A stretch of DNA of 38,891 bases. It comes from Desulfobulbus propionicus (GTDB lineage Bacteria; Desulfobacterota; Desulfobulbia; Desulfobulbales; Desulfobulbaceae). Numbering within the stretch: position 1 is the first letter of the stretch; every line of letters begins with the position of its first letter. The notes under the pieces are model-generated. The model was not told the DNA's origin and made no database searches. It was given only the letters and a program-made list of their open reading frames with translations. Made by a program: the position numbers and the translations under genes. The DNA lies in contig PDTE01000028.1 of assembly GCA_002747135.1 (NCBI GenBank), positions 1 to 38,891 of the forward strand, read 5' to 3'. Below, piece after piece: positions 16,873 to 25,699 of this stretch.

Positions 16873-17019
16873 ATAACTCCTCACAGGTCACCCCTCTTTG
16901 AACGATCACGACCCGCCGCATAGAGGGGCTATAGCTGCCAATCGTGCTTGCTCAAATCTGGGCAACCTGAAAGCAGTTACAGGCCTGCAATAAGTGAAAC
17001 CAGTACCCTAAGTAATTAC
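16873..17019 (-). repeat. Family 1 foldback element, minus orientation
   Basis: 147 bp, from (A)TAACTCCTCACAGG to AAGTAATTAC, with a complete body containing CCGCATAGAGGGGCTATAGCTGCC and a shortened arm. No exact target duplication. It ends 28 bases before the gspF-like gene, leaving little room for a promoter outside the element. Confidence 0.8.
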
Positions 17020-17047
17020 AACGCTTCTAAAGATTGATCGGTATCAT

Positions 17048-18271
17048 ATGCCTGTTTATGAATATACAGCACTTGACAGCGCAGGAAAAAAAACAAAAGG
17101 AATTCTTGATGCAGACAGTGTATCCATTGTTCGGCAGAAAATCAGGGCGCAGGGTAAGTACCCTGTTGATATCAAGGAAACGAATGTCAAAATAAAAAAA
17201 AAGGGCTCTCGCAGCTCGCTCCTGCAACTTGGCCGGGGCATAAAATCGCAGGAGATTCATATTGCAACCAGGCAGCTGGCAACTCTTCTCGGGGCTGGCA
17301 TTCCCCTTGTTCAGTCATTGAACGGCCTGATTGAACAGACCACAAACCGCCATTTTCAGACCATCATTGCTCAAATAAAAGATGCCGTCAATGAGGGCAA
17401 CTCCCTTACCGCCGCCCTGCAGGAGCACCCTCGGTTTTTTTCTAAAATATATGTCAACATGGTGAGGGCAGGAGAGGCTTCCGGCTCCCTTGATGTCGTC
17501 CTGGAACGACTTGCTGAATTTGGTGAGAACCAGGCAGCCCTTCGTTCCCGCATAAAGGCGGCAATGCTTTATCCGATTCTCATGGCCATTGTCGGTTCAA
17601 TCGTCCTGTTTTTGCTCATGACATTTGTTGTCCCGAACATCACCTCGATCTTTGAGGGCAGCAAACAGGCCCTTCCTTTGCCGACAAGACTCCTCATAGC
17701 GACAAGCACCTTTTTTCAACGCTACTGGTGGGGTATTCTCCTCTTTCTCAGCGTTGTCTTTGTCGGTATAAAGCAGTTTATCCAGAGACCATTGGGGAAA
17801 AAAATATGGGATCAACAAAAATTGACTCTGCCAGGCCTCAGGGATCTCAACAGCAAAATCGCCTCAGCCCGACTTGGCCGTACCCTGGCAAGTCTTCTTG
17901 CTGCAGGAGTACCACTTACTTCATCCCTTAAAATAGTAAAAAACATCCTCAATAATGTCATCTTATCAGAAATAATTGATAACGCCGGCGAAGAACTTGA
18001 AAAAGGCAAAAGCCTCGCTCAGTTTCTGAGAGGGAACCAATATTTTCCCCCCATGCTGGTACAGATGATTTCGGTCGGCGAACAGAGCGGTGCCATGGAA
18101 AAAATGCTTGAAAAAGCTGCTGACAGTTATGAAAAAGAGGTGGAGTCGAGAATCCTCGGCCTGACTTCACTCATTGAACCGGTCATGATTCTGGCGATGG
18201 GCCTGGTGGTGAGTTTTATTGTTATTTCCATCCTGCTGCCGATTTTTGCAATGAATCAGCTTATAGGTTGA
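17048..18271 (+). CDS. gspF: Type II secretion / type IV pilus inner-membrane platform protein (GspF/PilC family)
   Basis: The 407-residue protein has the GspF/PilC layout: an N-terminal MPVYEYTALDSAGKKTKG segment, then two copies of the T2SF cytoplasmic helical domain (~68-190 and ~270-392). Each copy begins with the hallmark RQLATLLGAGIPL or RTLASLLAAGVPL and holds an M-x-x-x-G-E-x-S-G motif (MVRAGEASG, MISVGEQSG). Three membrane helices lie near 168-190, 217-237 and 373-400. It anchors the assembly ATPase and pseudopilus or pilus in the inner membrane. The N-terminus and spacing favour GspF over PilC. Partners (gspE, gspG) are not adjacent, so it is an orphan here. No good Shine-Dalgarno is visible before ATG 17048. 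Confidence 0.9.
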   Translation: MPVYEYTALDSAGKKTKGILDADSVSIVRQKIRAQGKYPVDIKETNVKIKKKGSRSSLLQLGRGIKSQEIHIATRQLATLLGAGIPLVQSLNGLIEQTTNRHFQTIIAQIKDAVNEGNSLTAALQEHPRFFSKIYVNMVRAGEASGSLDVVLERLAEFGENQAALRSRIKAAMLYPILMAIVGSIVLFLLMTFVVPNITSIFEGSKQALPLPTRLLIATSTFFQRYWWGILLFLSVVFVGIKQFIQRPLGKKIWDQQKLTLPGLRDLNSKIASARLGRTLASLLAAGVPLTSSLKIVKNILNNVILSEIIDNAGEELEKGKSLAQFLRGNQYFPPMLVQMISVGEQSGAMEKMLEKAADSYEKEVESRILGLTSLIEPVMILAMGLVVSFIVISILLPIFAMNQLIG

Positions 18272-18353
18272 GGGCCCAGGCAATAGACTTTAAAAAGGCC
18301 ATTGTTCTCAAATAATCGGCAGATAAAAAAGAGAGAAAACAAATAGTTTGTCC

Positions 18354-18379
18354 GAACATCTGTTCAAAAACAGATGTTC
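18354..18379. terminator. Palindromic hairpin between convergent genes
   Basis: GAACATCTGT (18354-18363) and ACAGATGTTC (18370-18379), a perfect 10-bp stem with a 6-base loop. It lies between the convergent gspF-like and EAL-HDOD genes, where a bidirectional terminator is expected, but lacks a strong U run. The rest of 18272-18550 shows nothing else. Confidence 0.5.
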
Positions 18380-18550
18380 ATTTCCCGAAGTTCCGATTTG
18401 CATGCTTTGTTATGGTTGAAGGCTATCTGGTCCAGTCATGCTGATGTATATGAAAAGTCTCTCAGGGGAAGAGATACCCTTTCCTTGCCGAAGTGACGAG
18501 CTTTCATGGTTCGTTTGTGGCTGGCAAGCCTGATGATCCATCCATGCTGG

Positions 18551-19756
18551 TTAGTAGAGACCGCTGACGTAACGAATGGACTCCAGATAGCTCTTATTCG
18601 CCGTCTCAGGATCAACTTCCAGATGTGACAGAAGCGATTCCAGCAGAGAGGGCAGGTTCTGCTCATACGCTTTGGCCACCTGGAGAAAAACGAAGTAACT
18701 TCCTTCCCCATCCACCAGTGCTTGCTTGACCTCCTCATGTAGAGGAAGGTTCTCCAGTGCTTTTGCCATGGTAGCGTCAAGCATCACGTCGAGGGCAGAA
18801 AATAACCCCATCATAAATGCCTCAGTGGCCATTTCCTTGTACCTGCTCGCTTTGCAGAGAAGCTCACAAAATTTTGCCCTGCCAAGAACCAGGCGCACCA
18901 ATTCAGCCGGTTTTTCTGTGGATACCTCGGAAATAACCAAAAGCATCAGAAAACGACGCAGCTCTATTTCTCCCAGGTAAACAATCGCGTGCTTGACGTC
19001 TGTTATTTCATGGACGCGGCCAAAATATGCTGAATTAAGAAAGCGGAACAGCTTATAGCTGATTGCGATGTCATGAGAGATGATTTCATGAAGCCTGTCC
19101 AGGCTTGTCTGTTTTCGGGAGATCTCCTGCAACAGCTGCAGCAAGTTGACCTTGGCGGCAGAAAGTTCCTGGATTTTTATATTTTCGGGACGAGAGAAAA
19201 AATACCCCTGAAAATAGGAAAAGCCAAGTTTGCGCGCCTTTTCGTATTCAGCCTGAGACTCAACCTTCTCGGCAAGCAGTTTGACCTTGTACCCGGCCAG
19301 TATCTTAAGCGTATGAATAATAGTATCAGGCGGGGTCAGGCGGACGTCAATTTTGACAATATCAGCCAACTCTACCAGCGGCAGCAGTTCTTGGTCAAAA
19401 ACAAAATCATCGAGAGCGATACGGTATCCGTCCTCGCGAAGCTGGCGACATACCTGCAGTACCTTCTGGGTTGGTTTTACATCTTCAAGTACCTCCACAA
19501 CGATCTGTGATTTTGGAAAAGAGGCGGGTAGATTACGTTCCAGCAATTCCTGGGTAAAATTAATGAAACAGGGGCGGTAGCTAGAGATCTCTTCGATTTC
19601 TTTTGTCAGAAAAGCGCTTGAAAGAAGCGTCGCGGTTGCCTTGTCCCCGTCTGCTGCTGCCATTGAAATATCACTTTTGCCTCGATACAGCAGCTCATAG
19701 GCAAACAGGTTCAGGTGAACGTTCAAAATAGGTTGCCTGGCAATAAACAGTTCCAT
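18551..19756 (-). CDS. EAL-HDOD domain signalling protein
   Basis: The 401-residue protein joins an N-terminal EAL-like domain (~1-205) to a HDOD domain (~210-400), the YuxH/CdgJ arrangement. It begins MELFIARQPILNV; the first EAL motif reads YELLYRG, and the Glu/Asp metal ligands are only partly kept (VEVLEDV, ALDDFVFD, KIDV). It is probably a non-catalytic EAL domain acting as a c-di-GMP sensor or protein scaffold, as in Vibrio CdgJ, where it affects motility. The HDOD part is marked by LLQLLQEISRK, SYKLFRFLNSAYFG and a helical MATEAFMMGLFS stretch. It appears monocistronic. No signal peptide or membrane segment. Confidence 0.9.
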   Translation of the reverse strand: MELFIARQPILNVHLNLFAYELLYRGKSDISMAAADGDKATATLLSSAFLTKEIEEISSYRPCFINFTQELLERNLPASFPKSQIVVEVLEDVKPTQKVLQVCRQLREDGYRIALDDFVFDQELLPLVELADIVKIDVRLTPPDTIIHTLKILAGYKVKLLAEKVESQAEYEKARKLGFSYFQGYFFSRPENIKIQELSAAKVNLLQLLQEISRKQTSLDRLHEIISHDIAISYKLFRFLNSAYFGRVHEITDVKHAIVYLGEIELRRFLMLLVISEVSTEKPAELVRLVLGRAKFCELLCKASRYKEMATEAFMMGLFSALDVMLDATMAKALENLPLHEEVKQALVDGEGSYFVFLQVAKAYEQNLPSLLESLLSHLEVDPETANKSYLESIRYVSGLY

Positions 19757-19776
19757 AATCTTCCCGTTTTCTTTTA

Positions 19777-19842
19777 GTGTCCTGTCAGCGACGAAATGTC
19801 AGTATATTGCGCCGGATTTTTCTTGTCCTTACGCAGTCAGAA
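19777..19842 (+). repeat. Dispersed repeat, third type (copy 2)
   Basis: Similar to 9701-9765 over about 60 bases: GTGT-x-x-TGTCAGCGACGAAATGTCAGTATATTG (in pieces) then CGG/TTTTT. It lies just upstream of the EAL-HDOD gene start, next to a family 1 copy. Confidence 0.55.
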
Positions 19843-19987
19843 TGGCACGTATCACTTTGGTTTTACTTGCTTTACCTCTGTAACTACTTTCAGGTTTCCC
19901 GGATTTGGGCAAGCGCGACTGGCAGCTATAGCCCCTCTATGCGGCGGGTCGTGATCGTTCAAAGAGGGGTGGCCTGTGAGGAGTTAC
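19843..19987 (+). repeat. Family 1 foldback element, plus orientation, arm shortened
   Basis: The body is complete (19880-19987, GTAACTACTTTCAGG to GAGGAGTTAC) and contains GGCAGCTATAGCCCCTCTATG. The arm is truncated at about 19843 where it meets the third repeat type. No target duplication. Confidence 0.8.
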
Positions 19988-20046
19988 GCCAAAATAAGAA
20001 AGCCCCTGCCGCAGAGGCAGAGGCTTTAACCGCGGGCTGAATTCCA

Positions 20047-20382
20047 TCAACCGCCACAAGAACCTGTAGAGCAGGAGCCTGTGCTGCAACCGCCGCCACC
20101 AACAGGATTGGCTGAAGTAATGGAAAAGCCCGATCGGTATCCCGCTTCAATAAAGTCGACTTTTATTGAACCGCAGGTCGTCATCAAGCTGTTTTCTACC
20201 AGAAACTGGAGTGTATCTTTTTCAAATGTCTTGTCATCTTCTTTTGGCTCATCCAGAGCCAGCCCCAATGAGGGGCCTGCTCAGCCACCCTGCATCAGGG
20301 CGATGCGAATGGCAGATTCAATATTGTTTTGCTCTTTGTAAGATTTTAAATTTTTTACCGCTGACTCGGTTACTTCAAACAT
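20047..20382 (-). CDS. HesB/IscA-like selenoprotein (in-frame UGA read as selenocysteine)
   Basis: Translation from ATG 20382, with AGGAGGAAAG just upstream, gives 33 residues ending MQGG, then UGA (20283-20281), then an open frame continuing AGPSLGLALDEPKEDD to TGA at 20047: 111 residues in all. The sequence matches the HesB/IscA iron-sulfur carrier fold, whose first cluster Cys lies in a GGC-S-G motif. Here that position is the UGA (GG-Sec-AGP), as in the known HesB-like selenoprotein family of Deltaproteobacteria. The tail is Cys/Gly-rich (GGGGCSTGSCSTGSCGG), supplying further ligands. A candidate SECIS hairpin follows the UGA. Read conventionally the gene would look like a 33-residue peptide and a 74-residue orphan. 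Sec machinery (selA, selB, selC, selD) must be elsewhere. The exact role is unproved; an Fe-S or redox function is inferred. Confidence 0.88.
20245..20280 (-). promoter_or_regulatory. Candidate bacterial SECIS element
   Basis: On the minus strand, 20 bases after the UGA, UGGCUC pairs with GAGCCA (20261-20256 with 20250-20245) around a UGGAU loop. The loop starts 26 bases after the UGA and has G at its second position, which fits the bacterial SECIS pattern recognised by SelB. A second hairpin, GGCCCC/GGGGCU, lies between the UGA and it (20277-20261). Confidence 0.6.
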
Positions 20383-20440
20383 TCTTTCCTCCTGAAGAGT
20401 GGGCTGTCGGCATCCCTTATCGGGATGGTATTCATACCTG

Positions 20441-20535
20441 GTACCTGCTCCCAGTTCGCCCCAGTTTGGGCAAGCTGGGAGCAGGTGCCAGGCTTAAAGT
20501 GGAACCAGGGAGGTACATACCCTGTGAGTAGTTAC
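20441..20535 (-). repeat. Short family 1 derivative lacking the apical core
   Basis: GTACCTGCTCCCAG pairs with CTGGGAGCAGGTGCC directly around a short loop, followed by the arm ending GTGAGTAGTTAC. The flanks catacctg / cataccat agree at 6 of 8 positions. It lies upstream of the selenoprotein gene. Bases 20536-20701 hold only a small GTCAACTCC/GGAGTTAAC palindrome (20578-20607). Confidence 0.7.
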
Positions 20536-20701
20536 CATACCATTGTATACTACCTTTTAAGACAGGGTGTTCACAATGTCAACTCCCAGAGGCGTGCAGG
20601 AGTTAACATTTATTTGCGTATAAGGAACGGATAGAAGTCCCGGCAAATCGCCATTACCAGAAATAGTGCCAGCCACACCTGCCAGAAACAATAGCTGATT
20701 T

Positions 20702-20766
20702 GTAACCAGCCACGGGGTCTGTTTCAGTGTTATGCTCTGTTTCTGATGTGTAACTGGTTACGGGCA
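20702..20766 (+). repeat. Family 2 element, arm part only
   Basis: GTAACCAGCCACGGGG through TGTTATGCTCTGTTTCTGATG to GTAACTGGTTACGGG matches the arm and arm-body junction of the copies at 30891 and 31181. The body is missing; the sequence runs into the 3' end of the AI-2E-family gene. Confidence 0.7.
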
Positions 20767-20773
20767 CTTCTTC

Positions 20774-21859
20774 TTACTCGCTGTCATCGCTGCCTGCTTC
20801 CCCTCCAACTTCAGGCAGAAAATCTTGAAAGACCTTACCATACATCTCCCACAAGGTAATAAACAATGCGGCAATAATCGGGCCGATAATGATTCCCAAA
20901 AGCCCAAACATGCCTATTCCCCCCAGCGTACTGAACAGAACAAACAACTCATGCATTTCGGTGTCCTTGCCGACCAGTCTTGGCCGAACAAGATTGTCCA
21001 GGTTACCTGCAACTCCTCCACATATTATCAGCAAAATAAAAACGGCCTTGAAATCACCGGCCAAAGCCATAATCACCAGGGCCGGGAACCAGATAACAGC
21101 CGTACCAAATGCCGGGATTATGGACATGACAGCCATTATACTCCCCCAGAAAACCGGCCCATGTATCCCCGCTAAACCAAAGGCCAGGCCACATATCGAG
21201 CCCTGCATGATACCAATTATCAGGGTGCCCTTCATGGTTGCACCGGCAACTGAAGTAAAACGATGAAGCAGAACCTGTTCATCACTGTCATGCAGGGGCA
21301 GATAATAAAGAATTTTATGCAGAAAGGCCTTGCCAGAGGAAAGAAAGAAGAACATGACATAGAGCATAATAAAACCGTTGAACACCGCGTTCACCGTCAT
21401 TTTCGTTACAGACGACAGGCTGTTGATCAGAAAAGAAGATATGTTGCCAACTATCAGCCCGGCCCTGGCGACAAGAACATTCCGATACTCAAGGATATAA
21501 TTATGATACGGTATTTTTTCGATATAGCCGCTCAATAGACCCGGTTCATTGATAAACCCCTGTATCCAGGGCGTCACCGACTGCCCGACACTGATGGCCT
21601 GAGAAACAACCACACCCATCAGAACGGCCATGGGGATAAGAACCAGCAGAACCATGCCCAGGATAACCAAAAATGAAGCAAGGTTGCCTCTCCCTCCCAA
21701 CCTGCTGCTCATCCAGCTGTGAACAGGATTGATCATGGCCGACAAAAGGCCTGCCATGAAAATCGGCATGAGGTATTGCCTGATCATGGTTAAAAACAAG
21801 AGGGAAATACCGAGAACCAGGATAAGCAGAACCGATTTACTGACTCTTTCTCGCTTCAT
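20774..21859 (-). CDS. AI-2E transporter family (PerM/YdiK-like) membrane protein
   Basis: Starting at ATG 21859 the protein has 361 residues with about eight hydrophobic segments. The first is LLILVLGISLLFLTM near the N-terminus; a periplasmic/helical middle (~115-165) follows; conserved PerM motifs occur in the second half (GTLIIGIMQGSICGL, GAVIWFPALVIM-type and LGGIGMFGLLGIIIGP). This family moves small molecules or ions; AI-2 export is shown only for a few members, so the substrate is unknown. A GTG at 21907 would add 16 residues but lies within a repeat element, so the ATG is preferred despite a weak ribosome site. The tail is acidic (GSDDSE). Monocistronic, with repeats at both ends. 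Confidence 0.85.
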   Translation of the reverse strand: MKRERVSKSVLLILVLGISLLFLTMIRQYLMPIFMAGLLSAMINPVHSWMSSRLGGRGNLASFLVILGMVLLVLIPMAVLMGVVVSQAISVGQSVTPWIQGFINEPGLLSGYIEKIPYHNYILEYRNVLVARAGLIVGNISSFLINSLSSVTKMTVNAVFNGFIMLYVMFFFLSSGKAFLHKILYYLPLHDSDEQVLLHRFTSVAGATMKGTLIIGIMQGSICGLAFGLAGIHGPVFWGSIMAVMSIIPAFGTAVIWFPALVIMALAGDFKAVFILLIICGGVAGNLDNLVRPRLVGKDTEMHELFVLFSTLGGIGMFGLLGIIIGPIIAALFITLWEMYGKVFQDFLPEVGGEAGSDDSE

Positions 21860-21881
21860 ATGGGAACGCTGTTTATTACCA

Positions 21882-21995
21882 GTAAGTGCTGACAGGGCAT
21901 GTACCACCCTGGTTTCACCTGTGAGACTGGCTGCTATAGCCCCTCTATGCGGCCAGTCGTGATCGCCCGAAGATGGGTAAGCTGGGAGCAGTTAC
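21882..21995 (+). repeat. Family 1 element, plus orientation, internally deleted
   Basis: GTAAGTGCTGACAGGGCATGTACC begins the arm, but the arm-body junction is deleted; the body half with GGCTGCTATAGCCCCTCTATG ends GGGAGCAGTTAC. Its last 67 bases are identical to the end of the next copy. Confidence 0.8.
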
Positions 21996-22003
21996 AAAAA
22001 ATG

Positions 22004-22161
22004 TCAACTGCTCGCATGGCATGTATCATCCTGATTTCAATTGATTTGCGCCCATAACTGCTTACAGGTTGGCCAGATTTGGGCAAGCACGACAGGCTGC
22101 TATAGCCCCTCTATGCGGCCAGTCGTGATCGCCCGAAGATGGGTAAGCTGGGAGCAGTTAC
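22004..22161 (+). repeat. Family 1 foldback element, plus orientation, 8-bp TSD, abutting bioA
   Basis: 158 bp from (T)CAACTGCTCGC to GGGAGCAGTTAC, flanked by aaaaaatg (21996-22003 and 22162-22169). The left duplication directly touches the end of the preceding copy. The terminal GTTAC supplies the bioA stop codon (TAA on the minus strand, 22160-22158). Confidence 0.92.
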
Positions 22162-23441
22162 AAAAAATGTTGAGCAGCTTGAACCTGAACAGTCGTCAGG
22201 CGGGAAAGCTGCTCAGGCTCGATGATATAGGGTGGCATGATATAGACAAGGCGACCGAAAGGCCGTATCCAGACCCCTTGCTCCACAAAAAAACGCTGCA
22301 TTGCTGCCATGTCCACCGGCTTTTTCATTTCAATTACCCCTATCGCCCCTAATACCCGTACGTCGCTCACGCTGTCAAGGTCAGCGGCAGGAGCGAGTTC
22401 ATCTTTGAGTTGAGCCTCAATTACGGCAACTCGCTCATACCATTGACCTGCAAGCAGCAGGTCAATGGAGGCAGAGGCAATGGCACAGGCCAGAGGGTTA
22501 GCCATAAAGGTTGGCCCGTGCATGAATACGCCGGAAGGCCCCTGGGAAATAACGGTTGCCACCTCGTCAGTTGCAAGTGTTGCTGCCAGGGTCATATACC
22601 CGCCGGTAAGGGCCTTGCCCAGGCACATTATATCAGGAGATATCCCGGCATGATCGGCAGCAAACAGCTGTCCGGTTCTGCCAAATCCTGTTGCTATCTC
22701 ATCAAAGATAAGCAGGACATCATAGGTGTCGCAGAGTTCCCGAAGCCCTTTAAGATACTCCGGATGATAAAACCACATGCCCCCGGCACCCTGAACAATC
22801 GGTTCAACAATGACGGCAGCAATCTCCTCATGGTGCACTGCCAGTATCTGCCTGGCAGTCTCTATATCATCAGGATCCCAGTCATCATCATAGCGGCATT
22901 GCGGCCGGGGAGCAAAAAACTGTTTGGGCAGGGAGCTCTCAAAGAGCGTATGCATTCCAGTCACCGGATCACAGACTGACATAGCGTCAAAGGTGTCGCC
23001 ATGATAGCCGCCGCGTATGGTGAGCATACGGTGTTTCCGGGGGCCAGTTTTGGTGAATGCGTATTGAAGTGCCATCTTCATAGCCACCTCTACGCTCACA
23101 GAGCCTGAGTCACAGAAAAACACCTTGTTCAGCTGTCCGGGGGTCATGCCCACGAGACGTTTTCCCAGCTCAACCGCAGGTCTGTGTGTAAAACCGCCAA
23201 ACATGACATGGGCCATCTTGTCCAGCTGGGTCCTGGCCGCAGCGTCCAGAACTGGATGTCGATAACCATGAATCATCGACCACCAGGAGGACATGCCATC
23301 AATCAGGGAAGTACCGTCTTCAAGAGTAATATAGACTCCCGAGGCCGAAGCCACTGGAAAAACCGGCAGGGGATCAATCGTTGAGGTATATGGGTGCCAG
23401 AGATGGTTTCGATCAAAAGAAAGGAGGGCTGAATCAGTCAT
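22158..23441 (-). CDS. bioA: Adenosylmethionine-8-amino-7-oxononanoate aminotransferase
   Basis: BioA makes 7,8-diaminopelargonate from KAPA using SAM as amino donor and PLP as cofactor. From ATG 23441 the protein has 427 residues, the family norm. Visible are the N-terminal [15 protein letters not shown], the class III aminotransferase [15 protein letters not shown] block and the PLP-lysine in [11 protein letters not shown]. The late motif [15 protein letters not shown] is also typical. The start overlaps the bioB stop by eight bases (ATGACTGA), indicating coupling. The C-terminal residues HFL and the stop are encoded across the junction with a repeat element, so the original end may have been slightly different. 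bioD, bioF, bioC and bioH are not in this window. Confidence 0.95.
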   Translation of the reverse strand: MTDSALLSFDRNHLWHPYTSTIDPLPVFPVASASGVYITLEDGTSLIDGMSSWWSMIHGYRHPVLDAAARTQLDKMAHVMFGGFTHRPAVELGKRLVGMTPGQLNKVFFCDSGSVSVEVAMKMALQYAFTKTGPRKHRMLTIRGGYHGDTFDAMSVCDPVTGMHTLFESSLPKQFFAPRPQCRYDDDWDPDDIETARQILAVHHEEIAAVIVEPIVQGAGGMWFYHPEYLKGLRELCDTYDVLLIFDEIATGFGRTGQLFAADHAGISPDIMCLGKALTGGYMTLAATLATDEVATVISQGPSGVFMHGPTFMANPLACAIASASIDLLLAGQWYERVAVIEAQLKDELAPAADLDSVSDVRVLGAIGVIEMKKPVDMAAMQRFFVEQGVWIRPFGRLVYIMPPYIIEPEQLSRLTTVQVQAAQHFL

Positions 23442-24426
23442 GACACAATTCTTTCTCCGGTGCAAAGACAAACCCCATGGCCCGGAGCTGTCTTTTATCT
23501 TCAGCGATACCGGAGCCGGTTGTGGTTAGATAATTACCCACGATAGCTCCATTTGCGCCAGAGGTAAAGCATTTATATTGATCCGCACCAAGTTGCTGAC
23601 GTCCCCCTGCCATACGAATAACAGCATGAGGATTAATAAAGCGAAAAAGGGCAACAGTGGTCAATACCTCCTCTGTACTCAAGGGATTCAGTTCTGCCAG
23701 CGGCGTGCCAGGGATAGGGGTAAGAATATTAATCGGAATAGACCGCACTTCCATCTCCCGCAGTTCAAGGGCCAGGGCAATGCGATCAATCATGGTTTCC
23801 CCCATGCCAATGATACCTCCGGAACAAAGGGACAGCCCGTTTTCTCTTGCCAGAGTCAGGGTGTTGACCTTTTCTTTCCAGGTATGGGTAGTGCATATTT
23901 TCGGAAAAAAACCCTTGTTTGCCTCCAGATTACAATGATACCTGCTCACTCCGGTTACGGCCCTGATCTCTGCGGCCACGTCCTGACCGAGCAGGCCGCA
24001 GGAGGCACAGAACTGCATAGATGTTTCGTCCGCAATTCTCCTGTACAGGGAGGAAAGCTGGTTCAGGGTTTCTCTGGTAAAATTACGCCCGCTTGTCACC
24101 AGTGACAGGCGATGCACCCCGTGCATATCGTTATCCCTGGCAATGGTCAGGGCTTCTTCTTGATCGATCAGCCTGTATGTGTCAATAGCAGTACCATGCC
24201 ATCCTGACTGCGCACAAAACCGGCAGTTTTCGGTACAGTTGCCGCTCTTTGCATTGATAATTGAACAGAGATCAAAACGACTTCCCATCGTTTGCTGTCG
24301 TATCATATCGGCGGCAGAAAAAAGTGCCTCACGGTCTTCCCATTCGGACAACCTGCGCGCCGTGACCAGATCAATGGGATGCCCTTTAATTACCTTCTCT
24401 GCCAGTTGATCAAGTTCCTGATTCAT
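23434..24426 (-). CDS. bioB: Biotin synthase (radical SAM)
   Basis: BioB inserts sulfur into dethiobiotin, using a [4Fe-4S] cluster for SAM cleavage and an auxiliary cluster as sulfur donor. From ATG 24426 it has 330 residues; the radical-SAM motif is C64-T-E-N-C68-R-F-C71, followed by AQSGWHGT. Further family motifs are [20 protein letters not shown] and [14 protein letters not shown]. An upstream in-frame start at 24486 is rejected because it adds 20 unrelated residues overlapping the previous gene. The start overlaps the YkgJ-like gene by 17 bases, and the stop overlaps bioA by 8, so the three are translated as one run. Confidence 0.95.
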   Translation of the reverse strand: MNQELDQLAEKVIKGHPIDLVTARRLSEWEDREALFSAADMIRQQTMGSRFDLCSIINAKSGNCTENCRFCAQSGWHGTAIDTYRLIDQEEALTIARDNDMHGVHRLSLVTSGRNFTRETLNQLSSLYRRIADETSMQFCASCGLLGQDVAAEIRAVTGVSRYHCNLEANKGFFPKICTTHTWKEKVNTLTLARENGLSLCSGGIIGMGETMIDRIALALELREMEVRSIPINILTPIPGTPLAELNPLSTEEVLTTVALFRFINPHAVIRMAGGRQQLGADQYKCFTSGANGAIVGNYLTTTGSGIAEDKRQLRAMGFVFAPEKELCHD

Positions 24427-25066
24427 GATATCCTTCCTTGTGCATCTGCAGGCAGGACTTGACCTCCTGAGGCGGCCCATTGACAATCATTTCAGCAATG
24501 GTCAATTTAACTTTAGGATAAAGATGACGGATAGTACCCAGCATCCTGGTTTCCAGCTGGACGAGCCTTCGGTACAGTACGGTTCTGTCCATTGCCGGGG
24601 CATCCGTTTCCGAGCTGTACTTATCAACAACAATTTCCTGGCAGCGAAAGCAGCCCGGAAACCTGAGATGCTGTCCATCCGGCCGGATCAGCGTTGCCGG
24701 GACACCATGTGTTCGACAGATCATAAGCCGGTGCCGGTACAGGCTGCACAGGCCCTCCTCCAGGAGCGGACATTGCAGTTGCGGGCGAATGCCTTGTCGT
24801 AAAAGCTGTTCACTTTCCGCAACATATCTTTTTGCCCGCTTAATAATTTTGTCAAGGAGCGCGTCGTCAAGCTTGCGCAGCCCCTCCCACAGATAAGCCC
24901 ACTCGCTGTAGGTATAGTGCTGAAAAAAAGAATCACAACAGTTGTCCGGGCACCCTTGACAGGTCAAGGGCAGCTGGGTGGCAACCTCTTCATAACTGCG
25001 TTCCATGGTTTCATATATTTCCCTTATCTCACAGGAAAGTTCCGGTGACAAAAACAATTCCCCCAT
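24410..25066 (-). CDS. YkgJ-family cysteine-cluster protein
   Basis: The 218-residue protein has the Cys-cluster pattern of the YkgJ/UPF0153 (zinc- or iron-chelating) family: CQGCPDNCC near residue 36-44, then CPLLEEGLCSLYRHRLMICRTHG in the middle and CFRC near 140. These cysteines probably bind a metal or an Fe-S cluster. No enzyme activity is established for the family. It overlaps the bioB start by 17 bases, so it is cotranslated with a radical-SAM enzyme needing two Fe-S clusters. A supporting role in cluster supply is possible but is only inference from context. Confidence 0.8.
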   Translation of the reverse strand: MGELFLSPELSCEIREIYETMERSYEEVATQLPLTCQGCPDNCCDSFFQHYTYSEWAYLWEGLRKLDDALLDKIIKRAKRYVAESEQLLRQGIRPQLQCPLLEEGLCSLYRHRLMICRTHGVPATLIRPDGQHLRFPGCFRCQEIVVDKYSSETDAPAMDRTVLYRRLVQLETRMLGTIRHLYPKVKLTIAEMIVNGPPQEVKSCLQMHKEGYHESGT

Positions 25067-25093
25067 AGACTTTAATCCAGGTATTCTTTGTGA

Positions 25094-25687
25094 TTATTCC
25101 TCAAAACATTGAACAGTATAGGTCTTGACGCTCAGCTGTCCCTTTTTCCAGAAATTATCTGCAAGACCGGCCTTCCTGCATAGATGTTTCAGAAAGGCGA
25201 CAGGTTCAGGAAGCTGCTTCCAGACCTGAGGCAGGAAAGTCGCGCTCTTTCCTGCCGGTGAGGTAATAATTACTCCATCAATACCGGGGCGAAGGAGCTC
25301 GACCAGCTCGTCAGCATCTGTATAGTTCAATTCCTCAGGGACAGAGAGGACAGATACCTCAATCTGCAAATCTGCCAGTTCCTCTTCTCTCACCGGATTA
25401 AACCGATGATCATACAAGGCGGAATTGACAGCCTGCCTCCTGATCCCCTCGCGCACAGGTTCTTTGCTGGTCAGGCTGCCTATGCATCCCCGTAACGCTC
25501 CCTGCTTATGAATAGTGACAAATACCCCGCATTGCTGCAAAAGGAAAGGGCTGGTGAGTTCTTCCGTGGAAACAGGGGCAGTTACCTGAAGCCCTAAATG
25601 CTCTTCTATTGATTGCCTGGCTAGACGAACTGATACATGCCCCTGGCCAGGGGAAAGCATGGTACTACTCTTCAGATCGTGTTTCAC
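25094..25687 (-). CDS. amrA: AmmeMemoRadiSam system protein A (AMMECR1 domain)
   Basis: The 197-residue protein carries the AMMECR1 fold, marked by the invariant LRGCIG (about residue 66), preceded by FVTIHKQGA and followed by an LQIEVSVLSVPEEL strand and a GIDGVIITSPAGKSATFLPQVW block. In many bacteria and archaea it accompanies a Memo-like dioxygenase and a radical SAM protein (the AmmeMemoRadiSam set). The two partners are not seen nearby, so here it is separated from them or they are elsewhere. Its biochemical role is unknown. The gaps of 12 and 27 bases to its neighbours indicate an operon with the Gld-like exporter and bio genes. Confidence 0.85.
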   Translation of the reverse strand: MKHDLKSSTMLSPGQGHVSVRLARQSIEEHLGLQVTAPVSTEELTSPFLLQQCGVFVTIHKQGALRGCIGSLTSKEPVREGIRRQAVNSALYDHRFNPVREEELADLQIEVSVLSVPEELNYTDADELVELLRPGIDGVIITSPAGKSATFLPQVWKQLPEPVAFLKHLCRKAGLADNFWKKGQLSVKTYTVQCFEE

Positions 25688-25699
25688 AAAAAAACAGGA

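Noticed and set aside
20047..20268. Treating the 74-codon frame as a complete gene or a pseudogene broken by a stop
   Set aside because: The upstream 33 codons have a strong ribosome site and continue in the same frame through a single UGA at the position of the cluster Cys, with a SECIS-like hairpin; selenocysteine is the better explanation.
24427..24486. Extended bioB start at 24486
   Set aside because: Adds 20 residues unlike BioB, coming from the overlapping upstream gene; ATG 24426 matches family length.
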